A DNA stretch of 6,561 bases, taken from Candidatus Aminicenantota bacterium. GTDB taxonomy: Bacteria; Acidobacteriota; Aminicenantia; UBA2199. The notes beneath the pieces are model-generated. The model worked only from the letters and a program-made list of their open reading frames with translations. It ran no database searches and was not told the origin of the DNA. Of the stretch, positions 1 through 5,572 are shown piece after piece. The stretch is from the NCBI GenBank assembly GCA_020355945.1, contig CP070627.1, positions 1,762,514 to 1,769,074 of the forward strand, read 5' to 3'. Numbering within the stretch: position 1 is the first letter of the stretch; each line of letters begins with the position of its first letter. The position numbers and the translations under genes were made by a program.

Positions 1-1291
1 TTATGATGTAATTCCTGTACTTTTTCTTTACCGGCTTTCCCTTTGCAAAAACCACGGCTGCTCCCACCCGGTCCCGCTCGGATAAATGCGAAATATCAAA
101 ACCTTCAATCCACCCGGGAAAACGCACCAGGCGAAGCACTTCTTTCAACCGTTCTCCTACCAGGTTGTACTTGTTCTTATTAACATACAGGTTGAGATTC
201 TTAATCGCCAGGTTCATCATTTTTCGTTTACTGCCTTTGAGAGGGGCTCTGATTTTTACCTGCCTGCCAGCTATCCGGGAAAACATATTTTCCAGGGATT
301 CCCGGTCAGAAGGGAAAATACCAACAAGAATCTCCCGGGGGATATTCTCCTTTCGATAAAAAGAAATAAGAAACTCTTTTAGTATATCACCCTTTTGGGA
401 GCTGATGGAGTTAAAATTAAAAAATTCTTTTCTCTCTACCCGGCCTTGCAGCATAGAAAACAAAATAATGAAACAATCATTGTGATAGGGGTCATGATGA
501 AATGCCAACACATCATAATCGGTTTTTCGCTGGCTCACCGATGAGATATAAGATTCAAGATCAAATTGCCGGATCAATTCCAGGTCCTCTTTTACCTTTT
601 GGGCTTCTTCAAATTTCAACTGTTCGGCCAATTGCATCATTTTCTTTTCAAGTTTTTCCAGTGTGTTTTTTTTATTTCCCTTCAAAAAGTCAATGGCATC
701 TTCGACATTTTTGCGATATTCCCCTTCACTGATTTGCCTGATGCAGGGACCTGAACAGCGGTCAATATAGTAATAAAGGCAGGCAGCGGCTCGTTTAAAT
801 ACCGCGGGAGAACAGGTTCTTAGCTTGAAAATGCGAGTAATAATATCGATTAATTCCCTGGTTTTGCGGGCATTCACCATAGGACCTATATAGAAATTTT
901 TTTCTTTTACCCGGCGGGTAAAATAGACCCCGGGGAATGGTTCTTTCTCCTCTTTGTCTTCCTGGTTCTTTTTTTTCACTTCGCCTTCCAGGGAAATCTC
1001 GATAAGGGGAAAACTTTTGTCATCTTTTAAGCGGATATTAAAAGGTGGTTGGTGGTGATGAATAAGGTTATATTCCAGGTGTAAGGCGTCCTTTTCATCA
1101 TCGGTAATAATATATTCGATATCCTTTGCCTGGTGCAGCAGGTCCCGGATCACCAGGTGGTCTCTTTTTTGAAAATATTGGTCCACCCGTTTTTTCAAGT
1201 TTTTAGCTTTCCCGATATATAGGATTTTATCCCTGGATTTAAAGAGGTAGACCCCGGGTTTTGCCGGGATATCGATTTTATTTTTTATCAC
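1..1291 (-). CDS. uvrC: UvrABC excinuclease subunit C, N-terminal 430 residues (3' end outside window)
   Basis: UvrC makes the incisions on both sides of a DNA lesion during nucleotide excision repair, working in the cytoplasm after UvrA/UvrB damage recognition. I translated the reverse strand from GTG at 1291 and it stays open to the left edge. The GIY-YIG nuclease domain comes first (PGVY at residues 12-15, ILYIGKAKNL at 23-32, R35). A four-cysteine cluster follows (C160, C171, C179, C183; YYYIDRCSGPC), matching the iron-sulfur region known in UvrC. A UVR helical motif that contacts UvrB lies at about 215-240 (KFEEAQKVKEDLE). The RNase H-like endonuclease domain begins with GFDISH, whose Asp at 399 is the expected first catalytic residue. 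UvrC is usually about 600 residues, so roughly the last third is missing only because of the window edge. GTG is chosen because the family N-terminus (IPAKPGVYLF) follows within eight codons and no closer start exists; AAGGA about 14 nt upstream is a weak ribosome site. The gene overlaps the end of bamD by 14 bp. A charged insertion at about 103-117 is unusual. Confidence 0.96.
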   Translation of the reverse strand, partial: MIKNKIDIPAKPGVYLFKSRDKILYIGKAKNLKKRVDQYFQKRDHLVIRDLLHQAKDIEYIITDDEKDALHLEYNLIHHHQPPFNIRLKDDKSFPLIEISLEGEVKKKNQEDKEEKEPFPGVYFTRRVKEKNFYIGPMVNARKTRELIDIITRIFKLRTCSPAVFKRAAACLYYYIDRCSGPCIRQISEGEYRKNVEDAIDFLKGNKKNTLEKLEKKMMQLAEQLKFEEAQKVKEDLELIRQFDLESYISSVSQRKTDYDVLAFHHDPYHNDCFIILFSMLQGRVERKEFFNFNSISSQKGDILKEFLISFYRKENIPREILVGIFPSDRESLENMFSRIAGRQVKIRAPLKGSKRKMMNLAIKNLNLYVNKNKYNLVGERLKEVLRLVRFPGWIEGFDISHLSERDRVGAAVVFAKGKPVKKKYRNYII

Positions 1292-2102
1292 GTTGGGCGA
1301 GTTTTTCCTTTTTCTTTATTTTTGCTTGAATCCCGGTAATTTCCTTTATCATTTTGGTTGCTTTTTTCAGGTATTTGGATTTGGGATAAGTGTTGACAAT
1401 TTGTTGGAAGAAAGAGATGGCAGAATTGTAAGCTTTCACGGCAAAATAACATTTTCCTGTATAATAGAAAAGTTTATCATTGTTTTTAAAATCCGGGTAA
1501 TCGTCAATAACCTGTTTAAAGCGGTCAATAGCGCCTTTATATGCTTTTAATTTATAATTGGTGAGCCCGATGCTAAAATAGTGCGCAGCCAGGCGCTGAC
1601 GCACTCGTTCCAGTTGTTTTTTTGCCTCTTCTGCTTCGTTGGTATCGGGATACTGCCGAATCATGCTTTCCAATGCTTTAATGGCCAGATGGGTGTTGGT
1701 TTGGTCCCGACCGGGGCTTTTGGACTGCCTGATATAGCATCGGGAGATCTGGTACTTGGCATATACTGCATCCGGTGAGTTGGGATATAAATTTACATAT
1801 TCCTGGTATTCGGTGGCGGCCATTATCAATGAGCCAGCATCTTTCTGCCTGAAATAGGAATCCGCGATGCCAATTTTTGCTCGCCTGGCATAAATACTGT
1901 CGGGATAAAGATGCATCACTTCTTTAAATAACAATCGTGCCTTTTCCGGAGCGCGTTTTATTCTCTTTTTTGCTTTTTCATAGATTTCTTTATCCGAGCC
2001 CATATCTTCGGGACTCAGGGATAAACCTTTCTTCTTACATCCTGGGGTAATCAACAATAAGACCATTATAAATACCCATATTAAGGTCAATTGTTTTTTC
2101 AT
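1278..2102 (-). CDS. bamD: Outer-membrane protein assembly lipoprotein BamD (YfiO family)
   Basis: BamD is an essential periplasmic lipoprotein of the BAM complex, which inserts beta-barrel proteins into the outer membrane with BamA. The 274-residue product begins with a lipoprotein signal peptide: KK, a hydrophobic stretch at 5-18, then TPGC with the acceptor at Cys22. The proline at -2 makes the lipobox imperfect. The rest is tetratricopeptide-like helical repeats with the recurring YPxS/YPDF turns. It also carries the family signature: APEKARLLFKEV near the start, then SPGRDQTNTHLAIKALE and RLAAHYFSIGLTNYK in the middle. The C-terminus is a lysine-rich tail (KAKIKKKEKLAQRDKK-like), and the protein is a little longer than the roughly 245-residue E. 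coli protein. The start is supported by AAGGAG seven bases upstream, lying across the rpe stop codon, so translation is probably coupled to rpe. Other TPR lipoproteins such as CpoB/YbgF look similar, but the RDQT region favours BamD. Confidence 0.9.
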   Translation of the reverse strand: MKKQLTLIWVFIMVLLLITPGCKKKGLSLSPEDMGSDKEIYEKAKKRIKRAPEKARLLFKEVMHLYPDSIYARRAKIGIADSYFRQKDAGSLIMAATEYQEYVNLYPNSPDAVYAKYQISRCYIRQSKSPGRDQTNTHLAIKALESMIRQYPDTNEAEEAKKQLERVRQRLAAHYFSIGLTNYKLKAYKGAIDRFKQVIDDYPDFKNNDKLFYYTGKCYFAVKAYNSAISFFQQIVNTYPKSKYLKKATKMIKEITGIQAKIKKKEKLAQRDKK

Positions 2103-2104
2103 TT

Positions 2105-2776
2105 TTATACTCCTTTTATTTTATTTTGAATTTCCTGTATTGTTTTTGGAATATTTTCGGAATTGTAAAGGAAGGTGCCAATCACGAACAGGTCTGTTCC
2201 TGCGGATTTTAACGATTCAATATTCGATATATTGACCCCCCCATCCACCTGGATCAAACAATTACATTTTTCCCGGGTGATTTGTTTTTTCAACCGGGAA
2301 ACCCTTTCAACCGTAGAGGGGATAAACTTTTGCCCCCCATAACCGGGGAAGACACTCATTAAAAGGACATAATCGATATCTTTTAAATATGGGAATACTC
2401 GTTCCACCTGGGAATCCGGGTTTAACACGATACCGGCTTTGCGATTTTGAGATTTGATTAAATGGATATTCTCTTTAACACCGTTATCATCCGCAGCTTC
2501 AATATGAAAAGAGACCCATTCCGAACCGGCCTGGATAAATTTGGGAATCATTTTGCCGGGATTGCTGACCATCAGGTGGGAATCGAGCCTGAAATCAAAG
2601 GTTGACTTGATGGCTGTCACTACTGAGGGGCCAAAAGAGAGATTATCCACGAAATGACCGTCCATGACATCCAGGTGAATAAAGTCAATTTGATGAGACC
2701 GGAATAACTTAAGCCGGGACTCCAGGTTAAAATAATTAGTAGATAGAATCGATGGAAATATGGGATTTGGGTTCAT
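2105..2776 (-). CDS. rpe: Ribulose-phosphate 3-epimerase
   Basis: This cytoplasmic TIM-barrel enzyme interconverts D-ribulose 5-phosphate and D-xylulose 5-phosphate in the pentose phosphate pathway, using an active-site divalent metal. The 223-residue product has the usual length and all family landmarks: PSILS at 8-12, the metal and catalytic pair H34/D36 in IHLDVMDGHFV, H67 in DSHLM, KAGIVLNP at 113-120, MSVFPGYGGQKF at 140-151 and the second catalytic Asp178 in VDGGV. Phe143 replaces the Asn common in MSVNPG, and IGTFLY replaces the usual phosphate-loop GSAIF; neither removes a known catalytic residue. The start at 2776 is supported by GAGGA eight bases upstream. It cannot move far downstream because the first barrel strand (IFPSIL) begins at residue 6, so the 41-bp overlap with the PASTA gene looks real. 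Two bases separate it from bamD. Confidence 0.97.
   Translation of the reverse strand: MNPNPIFPSILSTNYFNLESRLKLFRSHQIDFIHLDVMDGHFVDNLSFGPSVVTAIKSTFDFRLDSHLMVSNPGKMIPKFIQAGSEWVSFHIEAADDNGVKENIHLIKSQNRKAGIVLNPDSQVERVFPYLKDIDYVLLMSVFPGYGGQKFIPSTVERVSRLKKQITREKCNCLIQVDGGVNISNIESLKSAGTDLFVIGTFLYNSENIPKTIQEIQNKIKGV
2110..2115 (-). promoter_or_regulatory. Ribosome-binding site of bamD
   Basis: On the minus strand this reads AAGGAG and sits seven bases before the bamD ATG at 2102. It overlaps the last codons of rpe (AAA GGA GTA TAA), so ribosomes finishing rpe end on the bamD start region. This supports coupled translation and fixes the bamD start. Confidence 0.8.
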
Positions 2777-3521
2777 CTTCTTTTTCCTCGCTTATGCTTA
2801 CCCCGATACTAATCCTGGCTTTGGCATTAATGGGGTACCCGGATAAGGGATATTGTTTGACCACCAGGCCTGGTTCCAGGCCGGGATAATGGACCTGGTT
2901 TTCTAAAATTTTCAACCCCCGACTTATGAAATAAGCTTTTACATCGGATGCATATTGACCGATGACATCCGGCATAATATAGGATTTATCTTTAGCACCC
3001 CGGGAGAGGAGGATATCGATTTCCGTACCGGTGGGAACCCGGGTACCGGGCGGATATGACTGGGCAATCACAAAATCCACCGGCACATCTTCTGCATCCA
3101 TATATGAAACGTACCGTTTTCTTAAGCTATTTTCACTCAACAGTTTTTCGCAGTCATTTAAATTGTATCCGCACAAGTCCGGTACAATCACTTCCACCAC
3201 GTCCGATGTTATGAATATTTTGATGAAGGAACGTTCTTTTATGCGGACTCCCGGAGAAGGGACCTGGTTGATAACGGTTAAAGGGTCATAACGGCGATCG
3301 TAATTCCCGGTGATTTTTTTCAAGTAGACTTTGTGCTGGGCAGCGATCTTACTGGCTTCTTCCAGGTTTTTTCCTATTAAAGCCGGTGCTGCTATTTCTT
3401 CTCCCTTGATTAATGATTTCATGGTGAAGAACACGGAGACAATAAGGACGATCAAATAGGACATGATAATGCCGAATATTTTTAACAGCTTTAGAATTCT
3501 CTTTTTAACTGAATCTTTCAT
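2736..3521 (-). CDS. Membrane-anchored protein with three PASTA domains, no kinase domain
   Basis: The 261-residue product has a short basic cytoplasmic N-terminus (KDSVKKRILKLLK), one transmembrane helix at about 15-36, and then three PASTA modules facing the periplasm at about 40-108, 109-176 and 177-245. Each module shows the pattern (V)PDxxG, a helix, then a V-x-x-Q-x-P-x-x-G turn: VINQVPSPGVRI, VIAQSYPPGTRV and VVKQYPLSGYPI. PASTA domains are known from penicillin-binding proteins and Ser/Thr kinases, where they sense or bind cell-wall material. This protein has neither catalytic part, so a role as an envelope binding or scaffold protein is an inference. A 17-residue acidic tail (EEKEDEPKS...) follows the last module, and most of it is encoded by the stretch overlapping rpe. 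The start lies 9 bp after the EAL-HDOD stop. I see no good Shine-Dalgarno, so it may depend on coupling to the upstream gene. No gene symbol is established to my knowledge. Confidence 0.9.
   Translation of the reverse strand: MKDSVKKRILKLLKIFGIIMSYLIVLIVSVFFTMKSLIKGEEIAAPALIGKNLEEASKIAAQHKVYLKKITGNYDRRYDPLTVINQVPSPGVRIKERSFIKIFITSDVVEVIVPDLCGYNLNDCEKLLSENSLRKRYVSYMDAEDVPVDFVIAQSYPPGTRVPTGTEIDILLSRGAKDKSYIMPDVIGQYASDVKAYFISRGLKILENQVHYPGLEPGLVVKQYPLSGYPINAKARISIGVSISEEKEDEPKSHISIDSIY
2785..2789 (-). promoter_or_regulatory. Ribosome-binding site of rpe, inside the PASTA gene
   Basis: Minus-strand GAGGA, eight bases before the rpe ATG at 2776, lies within the coding sequence of the upstream PASTA gene. 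It supports the long gene overlap rather than a misplaced rpe start. Confidence 0.7.
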
Positions 3522-3530
3522 TGAATTTAC

Positions 3531-4778
3531 TTACAAGAATTTTCCCCATTCAACCGCATCCAGGTAAAAGGAAGCGATGATTTGTTCATCGAGGTTCAAT
3601 ATATTGGCCATTTGCATGAGGCGTTTCCAATCTCCTCTTTCATAGTCTATCACCAGTTCCAGGACACTGCGGAAATGATTATGTTTTCCCAGGAGAGCTG
3701 CTTTCACAGCAGAGGTTAATGGTAAATCCACCAGGATTTCATCCATTGGTCGCCCCAGGAAGGCATCTACCATAGAAAACATCCCCATCAAGAAGAAGTT
3801 TGATAAGTCATTTTTGAAATTAAGTGCTGCTGCAATGGATTCGCAAAATTTGGCACGGATAATGGCGGTTCGTATCAATTCCAGGGGTTTATCCGTGCCC
3901 ATGCTGCTTAATACAATAAAAGACAACCATTTCCTCACTTCTGTTTCACCCAATAAGGCTAATGCATGTCGGATGGACTGTACCGTGGTTTTAAAACCAA
4001 AGGATGCCGAATTGACAAAGCGCAGCAATTTGTAGGTTATTGAGACATCCTTTTGGAGAATTTTCTCAATTTTATCGAATTCAACCGCAGGCTTATTGAT
4101 TTCCTTTAGAATTCTCATTAGATTGAGTTTATAACTGGGAATATTTCGGAAAGCGATCATCTCCGCCCTGCTGAAGAACTCTCCTTGAAAATAGTGATAC
4201 CCTGAATCGGCAGCCAGTTCGAAATCTGCTGCAGTTTCAATGCTTTTGGCCAGGAACCTGAGGTTTACGGGGGTTCCTTCAAAGAGTGAGCGCCGCTTTT
4301 GAATGCCCTGGGAACGAAAATCAACCCCAACAATATCTGCCAATTTAACCAGGGAAATATCAGCTTCATTAAATACGTATTCTGTGACAAATACAAGGTA
4401 ACCGGCCTTTTTTATTTTCTCAACTGCGCTGGTAACTTTGTTTTCCGGGTCTACATCCTCCTGGATTTCTATCCCCAGTAGATTATTGGGGAACATAAAC
4501 GGGAATTCACTAAGGAGCATTTGATGGTTAAAATGGATAACCGCCCGTTTTCCACTGCTCAGTCGTTTCAAACCATTGATAAGTAAACTGTCAACAGCCG
4601 TTAGCGATGAATCATCTGCGGCATCTTTCCTGGACTTGATGGACTTTATGCTGTCCCGCAAATCCGATTTAAATAATAGTTCATAGGCAAAAACATCTTT
4701 CTTCCTATCGAATATGGGGCGGCGGGTTACTACTATCTCTTGCATCGGATTCGGCTCATTTACGTTTTTTTCTATCAT
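3531..4778 (-). CDS. EAL-HDOD two-domain signalling protein (YuxH family), EAL part degenerate
   Basis: This 415-residue cytoplasmic protein joins an N-terminal EAL-like domain (about 15-205) to a C-terminal HDOD domain (about 215-405). It opens with the family hallmark VTRRPIFDRKKDVFAYELLF, where the phosphodiesterase EAL signature has become YELL at 32-35. Where active enzymes carry DDFG there is TEYVFN, and the later lysine motif reads VGVDFR. Metal-binding residues are therefore lost and c-di-GMP hydrolysis is not expected. The HDOD part shows LQKDVSITYKLLRFVNSASFG, then SIRHALALLG, typical of this non-catalytic HD-like output domain. Known relatives (e.g. V. cholerae CdgJ) affect motility and biofilm, but the role here is unknown. 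It is the first gene of the minus-strand operon, 9 bp before the PASTA gene, behind a near-consensus promoter. The start is uncertain: ATG 4778 lacks a clear ribosome site, while ATG 4745 (residue 12) has a weak GAG nine bases upstream and lies closer to the conserved part. Confidence 0.9.
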   Translation of the reverse strand: MIEKNVNEPNPMQEIVVTRRPIFDRKKDVFAYELLFKSDLRDSIKSIKSRKDAADDSSLTAVDSLLINGLKRLSSGKRAVIHFNHQMLLSEFPFMFPNNLLGIEIQEDVDPENKVTSAVEKIKKAGYLVFVTEYVFNEADISLVKLADIVGVDFRSQGIQKRRSLFEGTPVNLRFLAKSIETAADFELAADSGYHYFQGEFFSRAEMIAFRNIPSYKLNLMRILKEINKPAVEFDKIEKILQKDVSITYKLLRFVNSASFGFKTTVQSIRHALALLGETEVRKWLSFIVLSSMGTDKPLELIRTAIIRAKFCESIAAALNFKNDLSNFFLMGMFSMVDAFLGRPMDEILVDLPLTSAVKAALLGKHNHFRSVLELVIDYERGDWKRLMQMANILNLDEQIIASFYLDAVEWGKFL

Positions 4779-4823
4779 TTTACTTTTACTTATATCATCT
4801 TTATTTCAGTTATTAACAGGATA

Positions 4824-4852
4824 ATTTTAATCGCATCCTGATAAATTGTCAA
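4824..4852 (-). promoter_or_regulatory. Sigma-70-type promoter of the EAL-HDOD/PASTA/rpe/bamD/uvrC operon
   Basis: On the minus strand TTGACA (4852-4847, perfect -35) is followed by a 17-bp spacer and TAAAAT (4829-4824, five of six -10 bases). This predicts a transcript start near 4817 and a leader of about 40 nt before ATG 4778. It is the best promoter match I found in the window and no internal promoter is obvious, so it probably drives all five genes. Confidence 0.72.
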
Positions 4853-4895
4853 GGTAGAAATCCAAAAACCGGCATTTGTGTTTTTTGTGTATTTT

Positions 4896-4918
4896 ACAGT
4901 TAAATTTAGAATTGCTGT
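4896..4918. promoter_or_regulatory. Candidate operator: ACAG-N15-CTGT inverted repeat between the divergent promoters
   Basis: Arms ACAG (4896-4899) and CTGT (4915-4918) form a dyad spanning 23 bp, about two helical turns, as a dimeric helix-turn-helix protein could bind. The interior holds the palindrome TAAATTTA (4901-4908) but is not symmetric about the same centre. Four-base arms are common by chance in such AT-rich DNA, so this is only a candidate for XRE binding. Confidence 0.2.
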
Positions 4919-4933
4919 TCAAAAACCACTATC

Positions 4934-4973
4934 TGAAAAAAATGAAAAAAAATGATTTTTAGATTGTTTTTTT
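4934..4973 (+). promoter_or_regulatory. Run of A/T tracts near helical phase, likely curved DNA upstream of the XRE promoter
   Basis: Four homopolymer tracts, A7 (4936-4942), A8 (4945-4952), T5 (4956-4960) and T7 (4967-4973), follow each other with centres about 9.5, 9.5 and 12 bp apart, directly before the putative -35 at 4975. The block opens with a direct repeat of TGAAAAAAA and includes the perfect dyad AAAAAT-G-ATTTTT (4948-4960). Such spacing is known to bend DNA and can act as an UP element or a nucleoid-protein site. The function here is inferred. Confidence 0.45.
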
Positions 4974-4974
4974 C

Positions 4975-5003
4975 TTGCAATTATTTTTGAGATAGGTTAG
5001 ATT
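4975..5003 (+). promoter_or_regulatory. Putative promoter of the XRE regulator gene
   Basis: TTGCAA (4975-4980) and TAGATT (4998-5003) are separated by 17 bp, and each matches four of six consensus bases. The predicted start near 5010 gives a leader of only about a dozen bases before the ATG at 5023. The boxes are weak, but spacing and position fit, and the A/T tracts just upstream could compensate. Confidence 0.4.
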
Positions 5004-5012
5004 AAGGGGTGT

Positions 5013-5016
5013 GAGG
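5013..5016 (+). promoter_or_regulatory. Ribosome-binding site that decides the XRE gene start
   Basis: GAGG ends six bases before ATG 5023, ideal spacing. An in-frame GTG at 5011 would extend the protein by four residues, but its only Shine-Dalgarno-like sequence (AAGGGG) ends within two bases of it, which is too close. Confidence 0.7.
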
Positions 5017-5022
5017 CAAAAA

Positions 5023-5460
5023 ATGGCGAAAAAAAAAAGTGAAGGTTCAGGAAATATAGGTGCCCAATCGATAAAAAAACAAGTGGGCAAGCGATTTAGA
5101 CAGTTTAGAGAGGCTATTGGCAAAACACAGGTGCAATTAGGCCAGGAATTTAAGGTTTATCAATCCACAATTACCAATATCGAGGTGGGAAAGACCTTTC
5201 CCAGTATAAAATATCTGCACCATCTGGGTAAAGCCTATCGGTTAAATGCGGATTGGGTAGTGAACAACCGGGGAGAGATGTTCCTGTCTCCTGCTCTTGA
5301 TTTAATCTATACTGTCTTAATCGAAAAGTACAGTGAATTGTTGGATTTGATGCAAGTTCCCGTGGTGGAGCAGCTTATCCTGGCCAGGTTAGAGGAAATA
5401 AAGGTTATAGCCAGGGAGGATATCGAGGGTTTCCGCGCCCTGAGCACCGGTACCGATTAA
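5023..5460 (+). CDS. XRE/Cro-type helix-turn-helix transcriptional regulator
   Basis: This 145-residue DNA-binding protein has a lysine/serine-rich leader (1-20), then a standard HTH_3 domain at about 21-83: GKRFRQFREAIGKTQVQLG, helix 2 around Q36-F43, recognition helix around Q47-N52 (QSTITNIE), then VGKTFPSIKYLHHLGKAYRLNADWV. The remaining 60 residues are predicted helical and leucine-rich (LIEKYSELLDLM, VEQLILARLEEIKV) and could mediate dimerisation; I recognise no ligand or peptidase domain. The start at 5023 rests on the GAGG six bases upstream. It is transcribed divergently from the operon on its left and lies about 110 bp upstream of an efflux adaptor gene in the same direction. Self-regulation and control of the pump are inferences from position only. 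Codons 3-5 are AAA AAA AAA inside a ten-A run, a possible slippage site. The target cannot be told from sequence, and small XRE proteins of this kind also occur in mobile elements, though no such element is visible here. Confidence 0.88.
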   Translation: MAKKKSEGSGNIGAQSIKKQVGKRFRQFREAIGKTQVQLGQEFKVYQSTITNIEVGKTFPSIKYLHHLGKAYRLNADWVVNNRGEMFLSPALDLIYTVLIEKYSELLDLMQVPVVEQLILARLEEIKVIAREDIEGFRALSTGTD

Positions 5461-5482
5461 AGAGAACGCAGAGGCCGCAGAG
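5461..5482 (+). repeat. Short 9-bp-period AGAG/CGCAGAGG repeat directly after the XRE stop codon
   Basis: AGAG recurs at 5461, 5470 and 5479, giving units AGAGAACGC, AGAGGCCGC and a partial third; read otherwise, CGCAGAGG occurs twice, separated by one C. It begins at the base after the TAA. It resembles CGCAGAG-type dispersed intergenic repeats I have seen in other environmental genomes, but one short copy proves nothing about family membership. Confidence 0.4.
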
Positions 5483-5528
5483 GTTTTAAAAAAAATTAAA
5501 AAAAACAGAACCTTTTCGCGTTTTTTTT
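5476..5528 (+). terminator. Weak, imperfect terminator-like hairpin after the XRE gene
   Basis: CGC-AG-AGGTT (5476-5485) can pair with AACCT-TTTC-GCG (5509-5520), giving a five-pair and a three-pair helix around an uneven internal loop, followed by T8 (5521-5528). The 23-nt loop and the short stems make it much weaker than a typical intrinsic terminator, so readthrough into the efflux gene is likely. Confidence 0.25.
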
Positions 5529-5541
5529 CGTTTAAACAAGT

Positions 5542-5571
5542 ATGAAAAAAATAAAGGAAGATGAGGTATGA
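5542..5571 (+). other. Nine-codon leader reading frame before the efflux adaptor gene
   Basis: ATG at 5542 opens MKKIKEDEV and ends with TGA at 5569-5571, one base before the adaptor ATG at 5573. The adaptor's GAGG lies inside it. Its own upstream region has no clear Shine-Dalgarno, so it may be chance. If translated it would couple to, or modulate, adaptor translation. Confidence 0.2.
5563..5566 (+). promoter_or_regulatory. Ribosome-binding site of the efflux adaptor gene
   Basis: GAGG ends six bases before ATG 5573. It selects that ATG over the ATG at 5568, whose frame meets a TGA after 13 codons, and it defines the start of the lipoprotein signal peptide. Confidence 0.75.
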
Positions 5572-5572
5572 A

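Noticed and set aside
86..754. Plus-strand reading frames at 86-382, 165-359, 502-732 and 566-754
   Set aside because: They lie antisense to the well-supported uvrC frame, are rich in Phe/Leu/Ser as expected from reversed lysine-rich coding, and have no recognisable domain.
1293..1778. Plus-strand frames at 1293-1550 and 1581-1778
   Set aside because: Antisense shadows of bamD, with no domain and no convincing ribosome-binding site.
3026..3052. GTACCGG / CCGGGTAC near-palindrome within the PASTA gene
   Set aside because: It falls in the coding region for the conserved PASTA turn (PPGTRVPTG). The arms are unequal, and codon constraint explains the Pro/Gly-rich sequence.
3031..4481. Plus-strand frames at 3031-3291, 3814-4035 and 4299-4481
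   Set aside because: Antisense to the PASTA and EAL-HDOD genes, whose domains are clear; no family features of their own.
5011..5022. GTG 5011 as the start of the XRE gene
   Set aside because: Its ribosome-site candidate AAGGGG is only about one base away, whereas ATG 5023 has GAGG at six bases.
5513..5550. Separate promoter just upstream of the efflux adaptor (TATGAA as -10)
   Set aside because: No acceptable -35 box lies 16-18 bp upstream in the T-rich stretch, so I did not call it.
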